Shown in pieces: positions 38,065 to 46,451 of a stretch of DNA of 64,000 nt; position 1 is the first letter of the stretch; every line of letters begins with the position of its first letter. Origin of the DNA: CAYYWP01 sp964475125. GTDB taxonomy: Bacteria > Desulfobacterota > Binatia > HRBIN30 > CADEER01. A program made the translations under genes and the position numbers. The notes under the pieces are model-generated. The model was not told the DNA's origin. It ran no database searches and saw only the letters and a list, made by a program, of their open reading frames with translations. The DNA lies in NCBI GenBank assembly GCA_964475125.1, contig CAYYWP010000001.1:14894-78893 (forward strand), written 5' to 3'.

Positions 38065-38910
38065 ATGACCACGCTGCCGTTCGTCAAGATGCACGGCATC
38101 GGCAACGACTACGTCTACGTCGATTGCTTTCGCCATCACATCGCCGACGCGGCGGCGTTGGCGCGGCGCGTCAGTCCGCGGCACACCGGCATCGGCTCCG
38201 ACGGCCTGATTCTCATCTGCCCCTCCGCCGTGGCCGACTGTCGGATGGAGATGTACAACGCCGACGGGAGCCGCGGCGACATGTGCGGCAACGGCATTCG
38301 CTGCGTGGGCAAATACGTCGCCGAGCGCGGGCTCTCGCAACACAACCCACTGCGCGTCGAGACGGACGCCGGGGTCAAGGTGCTCGAGCTGCATGCGCGC
38401 CACGGCGTGGTCGACGCGGTCACGGTCGACATGGGCGCGCCGATTCTCGACGGCCCCCGCATCCCGGTGGCGGCCGAGGGGCGAGTCGTCGAGGCGCCGC
38501 TTCTGGTCGGCGGCGCCACCTACGCCGTCACCTGTGTCTCGATGGGCAACCCCCACTGCGTCGTCTTCACACCCGCCGTCGAGACACTCGACCTGGCCCG
38601 CATCGGGCCGCTCTTCGAGCACCATTCGTTCTTTCCCCGGCGCGTCAACACCGAGTTCATCCAGATCGAGCACGAGGCGTTGTTGCGCATGCGGGTCTGG
38701 GAGCGCGGTTCCGGAGAGACCGCCGCCTGTGGGACGGGGGCGTGCGCCGCCCTGGTCGCCGCCGTGCTCACCGGCCGCGCCGCGCGCCGCGCCACGGTGC
38801 GCTTGCAGGGGGGGGACCTCGCCATCGAGTGGCGGGCCGAGAACGATCACGTCTATATGACCGGCGGGGCCACCGAAGTGTTCCGCGGCGAGTTGGAGAT
38901 TGAAGCATGA
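38065..38910 (+). CDS. dapF: Diaminopimelate epimerase
   Basis: Converts LL- to meso-diaminopimelate with a pair of cysteines; 281 residues. FVKMHGIGNDYVYVD starts the fold. Catalytic Cys74 is in GDMCGNGIRC and Cys222 in ETAACGTGACA, both in standard surroundings. NADGSRGDMCGNG is intact. The start at 38065 matches homologues; the frame upstream is unrelated. Its stop overlaps the dapA ATG by 4 bp. Related clusters often carry lysA before dapF; lysA is absent here. Confidence 0.96.
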   Translation: MTTLPFVKMHGIGNDYVYVDCFRHHIADAAALARRVSPRHTGIGSDGLILICPSAVADCRMEMYNADGSRGDMCGNGIRCVGKYVAERGLSQHNPLRVETDAGVKVLELHARHGVVDAVTVDMGAPILDGPRIPVAAEGRVVEAPLLVGGATYAVTCVSMGNPHCVVFTPAVETLDLARIGPLFEHHSFFPRRVNTEFIQIEHEALLRMRVWERGSGETAACGTGACAALVAAVLTGRAARRATVRLQGGDLAIEWRAENDHVYMTGGATEVFRGELEIEA

Positions 38911-39788
38911 AACCCCGCTTTCCCGGCGTCCTGACGGCGCTCGTCACCCCCTTTCGCGGCAGCGAGATCGACTACCCCGCCCTCGAGCGGCTGGTCGACG
39001 ATCAAATCGCCGCTGGCGTCGGCGGCTTGGTGCCCTGTGGTAGCACCGGCGAGTCGGCGACGCTGTCTCACAAGGAGCACGTCGACGTCATCCGCCACGT
39101 CGTCACCCGCGTCGCTCATCGCGTCCCGGTCGTCGCCGGTACCGGCTCCAACTCGACCAGCGAAGCGATCCGGCTGACCTGCGCGGCCAAGGAGGCCGGC
39201 GCAGATGGCGCGCTGTTGATCTCGCCCTATTACAACAAGCCGACCCAGGAAGGGATCTATCAGCACTATCGCGCCATCGCCGAGGCGGCGCACCTGCCTC
39301 TCATCGTCTACAACATTCCCGGCCGCACGAGCTCGAAGATCGAGGCGGCGACCCTGGCGCGCCTCGCCGAGCTGGACGATATCGTCGGCGTCAAGGAAGC
39401 GACCGGGTCGCTGGACGAGTGCCAGGAGGTGATCGCGCGCTGCGGAGACGCGCTGGCCGTGTATGCCGGCGATGATTCCCTCACCCTCCCCATCGTCGCC
39501 GTCGGCGGCATCGGCGTCATTTCCGTCATCAGCAACTGCCTGCCGCGACCGTGGGTCGAGGCCGTGCAGGCGGCCCTCGACGGCAACTGGGCCGAAGCCC
39601 GCCGCCGCCACTACGCCTTGCTGCCGCTCATGCGCGCCCTCTTCCTCGAAACCAACCCGATTCCCATCAAGGCCGCCATGGCCATGCTGGGGCTCTGCCA
39701 GGACGATCTCAGGCTGCCGCTGGTGCCCATGAGCGAGGCGCCGCGGGTGCGATTGCGCCGGGTCCTGCAAGACCTGGGGGCCCTGTGA
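38907..39788 (+). CDS. dapA: 4-Hydroxy-tetrahydrodipicolinate synthase
   Basis: Condenses pyruvate with aspartate semialdehyde, the first step of diaminopimelate and lysine synthesis. 293 residues. LVPCGSTGESATLSHKEH, the tyrosine pair region SPYYNKPTQEGIYQHY, VYNIPGRTS and the Schiff-base lysine in GVKEATGSL are present. It overlaps dapF by 4 bp and precedes dapB by 46 bp. Confidence 0.97.
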   Translation: MKPRFPGVLTALVTPFRGSEIDYPALERLVDDQIAAGVGGLVPCGSTGESATLSHKEHVDVIRHVVTRVAHRVPVVAGTGSNSTSEAIRLTCAAKEAGADGALLISPYYNKPTQEGIYQHYRAIAEAAHLPLIVYNIPGRTSSKIEAATLARLAELDDIVGVKEATGSLDECQEVIARCGDALAVYAGDDSLTLPIVAVGGIGVISVISNCLPRPWVEAVQAALDGNWAEARRRHYALLPLMRALFLETNPIPIKAAMAMLGLCQDDLRLPLVPMSEAPRVRLRRVLQDLGAL

Positions 39789-39834
39789 TGGGCCCGTCCC
39801 CACGGCGCTGATCAGCGGGCGCGCCGGTGAACTC

Positions 39835-40650
39835 ATGAGCGTGCCCTTGATCGTATGCGGTGCGGCGGGTCGCATGGGGCGAAGCCTGATCGCGCTCATC
39901 GCCCGCGAACCGGCCGCCCACCTGCACGCCGCCATCGAGGCCCCTCGGCACGACGCCCTCGGGCACGATGCGGGGGTCCTGGCTGGCATGGCGCACATCG
40001 GCGTGCCGGTGTCCGACGACTATGCCCGCGCGGCGCGCGCCAACACGGTCACGCTCGACTTCACCTCACCCAGCGCCTCGCTGGAGCACCTGCGGGTCGC
40101 GGCGGACGCCGGCGCAGGCATCGTCATCGGCACGACCGGTTTCTCGACCGACGCCGAGCGGGAGATCGGCCAACTCGCACCGCGCACGCGTTCGCTAATC
40201 GCGGCCAACATGAGCATCGGCGTCAACGTCCTGCTGACGCTGGTGCAACAGGCGGCGGCCGTGTTGGGCGACGCCTTCGATGTCGAGGTCGTCGAAATGC
40301 ATCATCGCCACAAGGTCGATGCGCCGAGTGGCACGGCGCTGGCTCTCGGTCGCGCCGCCGCGGCGGGCTTGGGGCGCGACTTCGAGGGCAGCAAGCGGCT
40401 GGCGCGTGAAGGCCTCGTCGGGGCGCGCGCCGCAGCCGAGATCGGCATCGTCGCGCTGCGCGGCGGCGACGTGATCGGCGAACACACGGTGGTCTTCGCT
40501 GGCCTCGGCGAGCGCCTCGAGCTCACGCACCGGGCCCAGAGTCGCGACTGCCTGGCCCGCGGCGCGGTACGAGCCGCGATCTGGCTGGCCGCCCAACCAG
40601 TCGGTCGCTACAGTATGAACGACGTGTTGGGCCTGAGCGCTCGCCGCTGA
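39835..40650 (+). CDS. dapB: 4-Hydroxy-tetrahydrodipicolinate reductase
   Basis: NAD(P)H-dependent second enzyme of the dap pathway, 271 residues. The nucleotide site is VCGAAGRMGRSLI, followed by TLDFTSPSASLEHL, GTTGFS and the signature EMHHRHKVDAPSGTAL with the catalytic His and Lys. It is the last gene of the forward run, with dapL converging 4 bp away. No terminator sequence is evident in that 4-bp space. Confidence 0.96.
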   Translation: MSVPLIVCGAAGRMGRSLIALIAREPAAHLHAAIEAPRHDALGHDAGVLAGMAHIGVPVSDDYARAARANTVTLDFTSPSASLEHLRVAADAGAGIVIGTTGFSTDAEREIGQLAPRTRSLIAANMSIGVNVLLTLVQQAAAVLGDAFDVEVVEMHHRHKVDAPSGTALALGRAAAAGLGRDFEGSKRLAREGLVGARAAAEIGIVALRGGDVIGEHTVVFAGLGERLELTHRAQSRDCLARGAVRAAIWLAAQPVGRYSMNDVLGLSARR

Positions 40651-40654
40651 GCCC

Positions 40655-41824
40655 TCAGCCCCCCAGTGCCTCGCGCATGCGCTCCATGGCGGTCTCCAGG
40701 CGCGCATCAGGCACCGTCAGCGACAACCGAAAGAACCCCTCGCCGAACTCGCCGTAGCCACGTCCCGGGGCAACCACGACGTGGGCCTTGGCCAGCATCA
40801 TGTCGGCGAACTCCAGACTCGACAGCTGATTCGGCGTCGGCACCCACAGATAGAAGGTGCCACGGGCGGGCGCGTACTCGATGCCCATCTGCCGCAACGT
40901 GGCGACCACCAGGTCGCGCCGGCGTTTGTATAGCTGCAGCATGTGCGGGATGGTCGCCTCGCAGCGGCTGAAGGCGGCGATGGCGGCGTATTGCACGGCG
41001 TTGAAGACGCCGGAATCGGTGTTTTCCTTCACCTTGGCCATCGCCGCGATCAGGTCGGGATTGCCCAGCGCCATGCCGATCCGCCAGCCGGTCATGTTGA
41101 ACGGCTTGGAGAGCGAGTTCAGCTCGATGCCGACCTCCTTGGCCCCGGCAACGGAGAGAAAACTGAGCGGCTGCTCGCCGTCGAAGACGATCTCGATGTA
41201 CGGATTGTCGTAGCAGACCGCGATGTCATAGGTGCGGGCGAACTCGACCAGCTCCTTGAGGAAGGCGGTGGTCGCCACGGCGCCGGTCGGGTTGTTGGGG
41301 TAATTCAGGTACATCGCCCGCGCCCGCTTGGCGGTCGCCGATGGGATGTCGCGCAGGACAGGCACATAGCCGTCCGCGGCCCGGATCGGTACGTTCACCG
41401 GCTCCCCGCCGGCCATCAGGATGCTGGCTCGATAGGCCGGGTAGCCCGGATCGGTCATGAGCACGACATCGCCGGGGTTGACGCGCGCCAGCGCGAAATG
41501 GTGGCAGCCTTCCTTGGAGCCGATCAGGCCTAGGACCTCGCGCTCGGGGTCGACGGCGACGCCGTAACGGCGCGCGTACCAGCTCGCCACCGCATCGCGG
41601 AACCCTCGCATCCCCTTCTCCTCATCGGTGGGATACTGGTGGTTGGCCGGGTCGCGAGCGGCCCGGGCGAGCTCATCGATGATCTCATCTGGGGTCGGCT
41701 CGACCGGGTCGCCAATCGCCAGGCTGACGACGTCGATGCCTGCCGCCTTGGCGCGCCCGATCTTCTGGCGCAGCTCCATGAACAGATACGGCGGGATCTT
41801 CTGCAAGCGCTGCGCTGACTCCAT
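40655..41824 (-). CDS. dapL: LL-diaminopimelate aminotransferase
   Basis: Class I PLP aminotransferase of 389 residues. PPYLFMELRQKIGRAKAAG, VSLAIGDPVEPTPDEII, NYPNNPTGA and the Schiff-base lysine in NSLSKPFNMTGWRIG are those of DapL-like enzymes, which turn tetrahydrodipicolinate directly into LL-diaminopimelate. The neighbours dapA, dapB and dapF supply the other steps of this aminotransferase variant, making dapL the best call over a generic aspartate-type aminotransferase. Because dapD/dapE-type genes are absent here, this is probably the working route. Confidence 0.88.
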   Translation of the reverse strand: MESAQRLQKIPPYLFMELRQKIGRAKAAGIDVVSLAIGDPVEPTPDEIIDELARAARDPANHQYPTDEEKGMRGFRDAVASWYARRYGVAVDPEREVLGLIGSKEGCHHFALARVNPGDVVLMTDPGYPAYRASILMAGGEPVNVPIRAADGYVPVLRDIPSATAKRARAMYLNYPNNPTGAVATTAFLKELVEFARTYDIAVCYDNPYIEIVFDGEQPLSFLSVAGAKEVGIELNSLSKPFNMTGWRIGMALGNPDLIAAMAKVKENTDSGVFNAVQYAAIAAFSRCEATIPHMLQLYKRRRDLVVATLRQMGIEYAPARGTFYLWVPTPNQLSSLEFADMMLAKAHVVVAPGRGYGEFGEGFFRLSLTVPDARLETAMERMREALGG

Positions 41825-41957
41825 CCACCCTCCCGAAAGCCGGCCCGGATCTGACGAGCGCTGCAGTTAGCACCCGCCCGGACGCGCCTCAAGCAGGCGC
41901 TCCGTCCCTCGAAGCTTCGGTTGCAAACGCGGACGGATCTCTGTAAAAAGCGCGCCA

Positions 41958-41983
41958 ATCAGGTCTGTCAACCCAGACCTGAT
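41958..41983. promoter_or_regulatory. Perfect 10-bp inverted repeat upstream of folK
   Basis: ATCAGGTCTG and CAGACCTGAT flank a 6-base loop with no mismatch. It is 79 bp before the folK start and 134 bp before the dapL start, in a divergent spacer, so it may be an operator or a hairpin in the folK leader. Confidence 0.5.
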
Positions 41984-42061
41984 CGAGGAGCAGCGGTTGC
42001 CAGCGCTCCTGGCAGCCGACTGGGGCAGTGGCGCGTGTGGGTGTGCGGGAGGTTGGATGGT

Positions 42062-42562
42062 ATGCCCCACCGGGTATTCATCGGAATAGGGTCCAACCTG
42101 GGCGAACGGCGCAGCAACTGCCGCGAGGCCCGGAGGCGGATCGCCGAGCTGCCCAAGACCAGGCTGATCAAGGAATCGTCGCTCTACGAGAGCGAGCCAC
42201 ACGGTGACGCCAAGACGTGGTTCGCCAATAGCGTGGTCGAGATCGAGACCGACCTCGGCGCTGCGGAGCTGCTGAAGCGACTGCAGGGGATCGAGAAGGA
42301 AATGGGCCGCAAGCGCACCAAAGGGAAGCGCTGGGGTTCGCGCATCATCGACCTGGACATCCTGTTTTTCAACATGGAGCAAATCAACAAGCGGAATCTG
42401 AGAGTTCCGCACCCGCGCCTGGCCGAGCGGCGCTTCGTGCTGCTGCCGTTGAGCGAGCTGGCTCCCCAGCTCATCCATCCGCGCCTGAACGTGTCGGTCT
42501 CTGAGCTTCTCGCCACCGTGAAGGATGCGAAGAAGATCCACATGATGAGCAGCGCCGAATAG
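42062..42562 (+). CDS. folK: 2-Amino-4-hydroxy-6-hydroxymethyldihydropteridine pyrophosphokinase
   Basis: Pyrophosphorylates the pterin precursor of folate, 166 residues. VFIGIGSNLGERRSN opens the fold; SSLYESEP and the signature region RWGSRIIDLDILFFN with the metal-binding aspartates DLD are intact, as is VPHPRLAERRFVLLPL. The ATG at 42062 has GGGAGG upstream. folK beside dapL matches the order in several deltaproteobacterial arg-dap-folK loci. Confidence 0.95.
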   Translation: MPHRVFIGIGSNLGERRSNCREARRRIAELPKTRLIKESSLYESEPHGDAKTWFANSVVEIETDLGAAELLKRLQGIEKEMGRKRTKGKRWGSRIIDLDILFFNMEQINKRNLRVPHPRLAERRFVLLPLSELAPQLIHPRLNVSVSELLATVKDAKKIHMMSSAE

Positions 42563-42638
42563 GAGCGCGTCACCCGTCACCGCTGCGCCAAGGACGACAA
42601 TTGCGTGCCGCTTGGTCTGCGGCCGTGGCCGACTGAAG

Positions 42639-42785
42639 ATGGCGATCACCGAACGGGTTCGGTGGGCGCGGTTCCTGCTTGGAAGGCCGGGCATGGTCGA
42701 GAAGCTGCCGCGCTGGTGGCCCCTAGTGGCCGGGCTGAGTGTGTTGGCGGCCCTGCTGGTATCGATCCCAGTCGTCGGGCGCTAG
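42639..42785 (+). CDS. Possible 48-residue single-pass membrane protein
   Basis: An ATG frame of 48 codons plus stop, 76 bp after folK. The product starts MAITERVRWARFLLGR and has one strong hydrophobic segment (WWPLVAGLSVLAALLVSIPV) with a positive-inside N terminus, then VGR at the end. The stretch fits a small inner-membrane protein. No good ribosome site is visible, so expression is uncertain. It resembles no named family that I can recall. Confidence 0.4.
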   Translation: MAITERVRWARFLLGRPGMVEKLPRWWPLVAGLSVLAALLVSIPVVGR

Positions 42786-42812
42786 GCGGGCCTGGCTCGC
42801 CTGAGGTCAGCA

Positions 42813-42905
42813 GTCCGTTGGAAAAGACCGCGCTCATCCTTTCGACGGGCTCAGGATCTGTCCTGAGCTTGTCCAAGGGCGAGCGGAATGCACTTTTTCA
42901 ACAGG
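42813..42905. repeat. Dispersed palindromic repeat family A, complete copy
   Basis: An outer end TCCGTTGGAAAAG at 42814-42826 is inverted at the far end as CTTTTTCAACAGG (42893-42905), and TTCGACGGGCTCAGGA is inverted inside as TCCTGAGCTTGTCCAAGG. This copy shows both the outer and inner inverted repeats of the family. Confidence 0.75.
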
Positions 42906-42910
42906 CAGTT

Positions 42911-43105
42911 AGCCCCGAATCCGAAAAAAACCTTTCACCACGAAGTCGACGAAGACCGCGAAGATCACGGCTCAGGCGGCGGTGCTTCGATCGGCTTCAA
43001 CCCCACAACCAAGAGCTTCTCTTCCTTCTCGCAGCGCCGTAAAGACCCCTTGCCATGCGAGTGCTTCGTGGCCTTCGTGGTTTCAAGGAATTTCGGATTT
43101 AGGGT
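42911..43105. repeat. Dispersed repeat family B, long copy
   Basis: GCCCCGAATCCG...TTCACCACGAAGTC at the left and CTTCGTGGTTTCAAGGAA at the right match the ends of the copy at 21250-21345 in reverse orientation; about 100 extra bases lie in the middle. The remaining 27 bp up to the next gene hold nothing recognisable. Confidence 0.75.
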
Positions 43106-43132
43106 TAGGGCGGCCTGCCGGGGCTCGTCTCC

Positions 43133-43357
43133 TCAGGTGTGAATACAGAGGCGCCAGAGGCCGCCGCTGGCGACGGGTGGATCCACGGCATAGCCTTCGG
43201 CCTCGGCGGCGCGCGGGATGTCGCGGACGGCCTGCGGGTCGTCGAGCACGAGCGTCAGTCTGGCACCGCGCGCCAGGCCTTCCAGGCGGACCTTGGCGTG
43301 GGCCCAGTTGAGTGGGCAGCGCATCCCCCGCAAGTCGAGCTGCTCTTCGTCGATCAT
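43133..43357 (-). CDS. TusA-family sulfur carrier protein
   Basis: A 74-residue protein of the TusA/SirA family, which carries a persulfide on a conserved Cys. The signature is LDLRGMRCPLNWAHAKVRLEGL at residues 8-28, with the active Cys in RCP. VDDPQAVRDIPRAAEAEGY is the matching second half. The second Pro of the CPxP motif is replaced by Asn-Trp (CPLN), a common variant. It is convergent with the helicase gene and preceded by repeat DNA. Confidence 0.88.
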   Translation of the reverse strand: MIDEEQLDLRGMRCPLNWAHAKVRLEGLARGARLTLVLDDPQAVRDIPRAAEAEGYAVDPPVASGGLWRLCIHT

Positions 43358-43474
43358 TTTCCTCGTCCGGCGACGCCACGCCGGTGGCCCCCGGCGGCCC
43401 CGAGCTGGTAAGCTCCTAGCGCGTCGGAACGACCGGCGCGAGCCTCACCCTAGACCCGGCCCTGACGCCTGCAG

Positions 43475-45460
43475 ATGACCACGCCGAGCGATACCTACGT
43501 GTTGCGGCGTCCCGCCCGCACGGCGCAGTTTCGCATCGACTACGCCAACGAGTTGAACGCGGCGCAGCTGGCGGCGGTGACCACCACCGAGGGGCCCGTC
43601 TTGGTAGTGGCCGGCGCCGGCAGTGGCAAGACGCGCACGCTGGTGTTCCGCGTCGCCCGCCTCGTCGAGCAGGCGGTCGACCCGCACGCCATTCTGCTGC
43701 TCACGTTTACGCGCAAGGCCGCCGCCGAAATGTTGCGCCGCGCCAGTGGCCTGCTCGACGGGCGCTGTGAGACGGTGGGCGGCGGGACGTTTCACTCCTT
43801 CGCCAACCTGACTCTGCGTCGCCACGGCGCCGCCCTCGGCCTGCCCAGCCACTTCACCATCCTCGACCGCGGCGACAGCGAGGACGTCGTCGGCTTGCTG
43901 CGCGCCCGACTGGGACTGGACAAGCGCGACAAGCGCTTTCCTCGCAAGCAGACCATCACGGAATTGTTCAGCCTGGCCGTCAATCGCTCGCTGGCGCTCC
44001 CGGCCCTGCTCGACGGCGCCTATTCCCACCTCCTCGAGCACGCCGACGACTTGCTGGCGCTGCGCGATGCCTATGCCGCGTACAAGCGCGAGCGCCATGT
44101 CGTCGACTACGACGATCTCCTGGTGCGCTTGCACGACCTGCTCGCCGAACATGAGGACGTGCGCCACCAGCTCGCCCGGCACTACCGCTACATCATGGTC
44201 GACGAATATCAGGACACCAACCCCCTCCAGGCGGCGATCGTGCGCTTGCTCGGTGCCGCGCACGGCAATGTCATGGCGGTCGGCGACGACGCGCAGAGCA
44301 TCTACGCCTTCCGCGGCGCCGACTTCCGCAACATCATGGATTTCCCGACCCTGTTTCCCGGCGCGCGCATCATCGCCCTGGAAGAGAACTATCGCAGCAC
44401 GCAGCCGATTCTCGACGTCGCCAACGCCGTCATGACGGCGGCGCGCGAGCAGTACACGAAGGTCCTGTTCACCCGCGAGCCGGCCGGCCCGCCGCCGCTG
44501 CTGATCGCGGCGGAAAACGAGAACTATCAATCGCGCTTCATTTGCCAGCGCATCCTCGAGTTGCGCGAGGAGGGCGTGCCGCTGCCGGACATCGCCGTGC
44601 TGTTCCGCTCCAGCTTCCACTCTTTCGATCTGGAGCTCGAGCTGGCGCGCGCCGACCTTCCGTTTATCAAGCGCGGCGGGTTCAAGTTCGTCGAAACCGC
44701 TCATGTCAAGGACGCACTGGCGCACCTCCGCGTCCTGCAGAACCCGCGCGACGCCGTGTCCTGGCACCGTTTGCTGATGCTGATCGGCAGCGTCGGCCCG
44801 CGCACGGCCAGCGATCTGACCACCGACATCCTCGCCGCCGACGATGTGCCCGCCCTGCTCGATGGCGTCGCCGGCCGCCCGTTCAGCACCGATCTGCGCG
44901 CCCTGGCCGGTCTCCTGCGGCGCATCGGCAGCGGCGCTCGACCGCCGGCGGAGCAGCTCAGCGAGGTCCTGCGCTATTACGAACCGCTGCTCAAGCGTCT
45001 GCACCCCGACGATTACCCGAAACGGCATCGCGACCTGGAGCACTTTCTCAGCATCGCGGTGCGCTATCGGTCGCTCGAATCGCTGCTCAGCGACATGGCC
45101 CTAGAACCGCCGAACGACAGCGTCGGCGAGGTCCTCGCCACGGACGTCGACGAGGGCCTCCTCACCCTGTCGACCATCCACTCGGCCAAAGGCCTCGAAT
45201 GGCACACGGTGTTCGTGCTCTGGCTGGTCGACGGGCGCCTGCCGTCGACCTACAGCATGCACGGCGACGAGGAGATCGAGGAGGAGCGCCGGCTGCTCTA
45301 TGTGGCGATCACCCGCGCCAAGCGGCAGCTCTACCTCTCCTATCCGATCAACATGTACGATCGCGTCAGCGGCATGGTGCTGGCCAAACCATCGCGGTTT
45401 CTCGACGGCATCGGCCGCGACGTGCTCAAGCCCGTGCAACTGGTCGAAGCCTACGACTGA
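43475..45460 (+). CDS. UvrD/PcrA/Rep-type superfamily 1 DNA helicase
   Basis: ATP-dependent 3'-5' helicase of 661 residues. The N-terminal Q motif/Walker A is LNAAQLAAVTTTEGPVLVVAGAGSGKT. Then LLTFTRKAAAEM, YRYIMVDEYQDTNPLQ (Walker B), VGDDAQSIYAFRGAD, LEENYRS and, near the end, LSTIHSAKGLEWHTVFV and LYVAITRAKRQLYL. It is shorter than UvrD (720) and has no C-terminal extension. Role: repair or replication restart. A terminator-like inverted repeat lies at its stop codon region. Confidence 0.94.
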   Translation: MTTPSDTYVLRRPARTAQFRIDYANELNAAQLAAVTTTEGPVLVVAGAGSGKTRTLVFRVARLVEQAVDPHAILLLTFTRKAAAEMLRRASGLLDGRCETVGGGTFHSFANLTLRRHGAALGLPSHFTILDRGDSEDVVGLLRARLGLDKRDKRFPRKQTITELFSLAVNRSLALPALLDGAYSHLLEHADDLLALRDAYAAYKRERHVVDYDDLLVRLHDLLAEHEDVRHQLARHYRYIMVDEYQDTNPLQAAIVRLLGAAHGNVMAVGDDAQSIYAFRGADFRNIMDFPTLFPGARIIALEENYRSTQPILDVANAVMTAAREQYTKVLFTREPAGPPPLLIAAENENYQSRFICQRILELREEGVPLPDIAVLFRSSFHSFDLELELARADLPFIKRGGFKFVETAHVKDALAHLRVLQNPRDAVSWHRLLMLIGSVGPRTASDLTTDILAADDVPALLDGVAGRPFSTDLRALAGLLRRIGSGARPPAEQLSEVLRYYEPLLKRLHPDDYPKRHRDLEHFLSIAVRYRSLESLLSDMALEPPNDSVGEVLATDVDEGLLTLSTIHSAKGLEWHTVFVLWLVDGRLPSTYSMHGDEEIEEERRLLYVAITRAKRQLYLSYPINMYDRVSGMVLAKPSRFLDGIGRDVLKPVQLVEAYD

Positions 45461-45474
45461 GCGTTTGCACCACC

Positions 45475-45510
45475 GATGAACGCCGATCGCTGCCTCCGTC
45501 GGTGTTCATC
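45475..45510. terminator. Inverted repeat after the helicase gene
   Basis: GATGAACGCCGA (45475-45486) is complementary at 11 of 12 positions to TCGGTGTTCATC (45499-45510). It lies between two convergent genes and could end transcription from both; no T-run follows. Confidence 0.5.
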
Positions 45511-45569
45511 TGGGGTTCCAGCCTTCTGTTGGCTTCCGGGTCAACAGGGGTGCAATGGGGCGGCGCGGC

Positions 45570-46010
45570 TCATTGCCAGCCGATCGGCTCATAGCCTTTG
45601 TCGCGCAGGCACTTGTCGACGAAGTTGCGATAGACCGGATCGGGCTCGGGGGCGCGGAACATCCAGCCGAAAAGCGTGCCGAGCAGCCCTGCCGTCGCCC
45701 CGCCGGCGGCCCCTGCCGCGGCGCCTTGCACCGGATCGCCGCCCACCGCACCAGCGACCGCCCCGGTCGCCGCACCGACGGTGGCGCCGACGCCGACATT
45801 TTGTGCCGTCTCCTTGGCCATCTGGCCGCCCTGACCGCCTGATTTGACGAACTCGCTGGCTTGCTGCTCGCAGGCCGCGACATCGCGATCGGCCTGCGCC
45901 GCGCCGACCTTATTGTACTGCTCGTTCGGGTACAGGGTGGGACGACTGGTGCTGCAGCCGGCCAGGACGATGACCAGCCCGGCTACGGCCCTGCGACGTA
46001 ATGGCATCAT
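45570..46010 (-). CDS. Glycine-zipper lipoprotein, hypothetical
   Basis: A 146-residue envelope protein. It starts RRRAVAGLVIVLAGC, with a lipobox (LAGC), so it is lipid-anchored. The middle is a glycine-zipper region (GVGATVGAATGAVAGAVGG and GAAAGAAGGATAGLLG) that can form helix pairs in a membrane, as in SlyB/Omp-like lipoproteins and YMGG-like proteins. A cysteine pair flanks the region (VAACEQQ and DKCLRDKGY). I use the ATG-ATG at 46010. Function unknown; envelope stress lipoproteins often look like this. Confidence 0.8.
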   Translation of the reverse strand: MMPLRRRAVAGLVIVLAGCSTSRPTLYPNEQYNKVGAAQADRDVAACEQQASEFVKSGGQGGQMAKETAQNVGVGATVGAATGAVAGAVGGDPVQGAAAGAAGGATAGLLGTLFGWMFRAPEPDPVYRNFVDKCLRDKGYEPIGWQ

Positions 46011-46071
46011 GGGTCCGTGATACCGGGTTCGTCGCCGTGCCGCCAGTCGCACGGATTGACTTTCCCACCCC

Positions 46072-46410
46072 GTGCTCCTACGCCTGAGCCCGGTTGTGGG
46101 ATCGAGCGTGCGCTGGCTGATACTCGTTCCGTTCTACTTTTTCGCCGCTGTAGGGGTGTTCTTCGCCCTCAGTCTCCTCTGTCGTGGACTGCGACTGGCA
46201 CTGGCCGCCAACACGGCCGCCGTCGCATCGGCATTGTTGGGCCTGGTTGTGGTCTTCGTTCCGCTGCTGAGCGGTCGAGTTCCGCTGCCCGACTATTCGC
46301 TGCGTGCGCTGCTGCCCTTGCTGCTGGGCGGCTTCGCCCTGGCGGCGCTCGATCTGTTCGCCGCGGCACATCGTCCGCTGCCGCTCGACCGCGAGCTCGG
46401 CGAGCCGTGA
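46072..46410 (+). CDS. Small hydrophobic membrane protein, hypothetical
   Basis: A 112-residue protein with about three membrane segments (WLILVPFYFFAAVGVFFALSL, TAAVASALLGLVVVFVPLL and LLPLLLGGFALAALDLFAAA) and a short polar tail. The start is a GTG at 46072; a GTG at 46108 would still keep the first segment. No family recognised. It is followed by the PTPS-like gene 41 bp downstream, so it may be its operon partner. Confidence 0.6.
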   Translation: MLLRLSPVVGSSVRWLILVPFYFFAAVGVFFALSLLCRGLRLALAANTAAVASALLGLVVVFVPLLSGRVPLPDYSLRALLPLLLGGFALAALDLFAAAHRPLPLDRELGEP

Positions 46411-46451
46411 ACCGCCGGGCGTCCAGACTGTCGGCGCCCGCCACAGCGACC

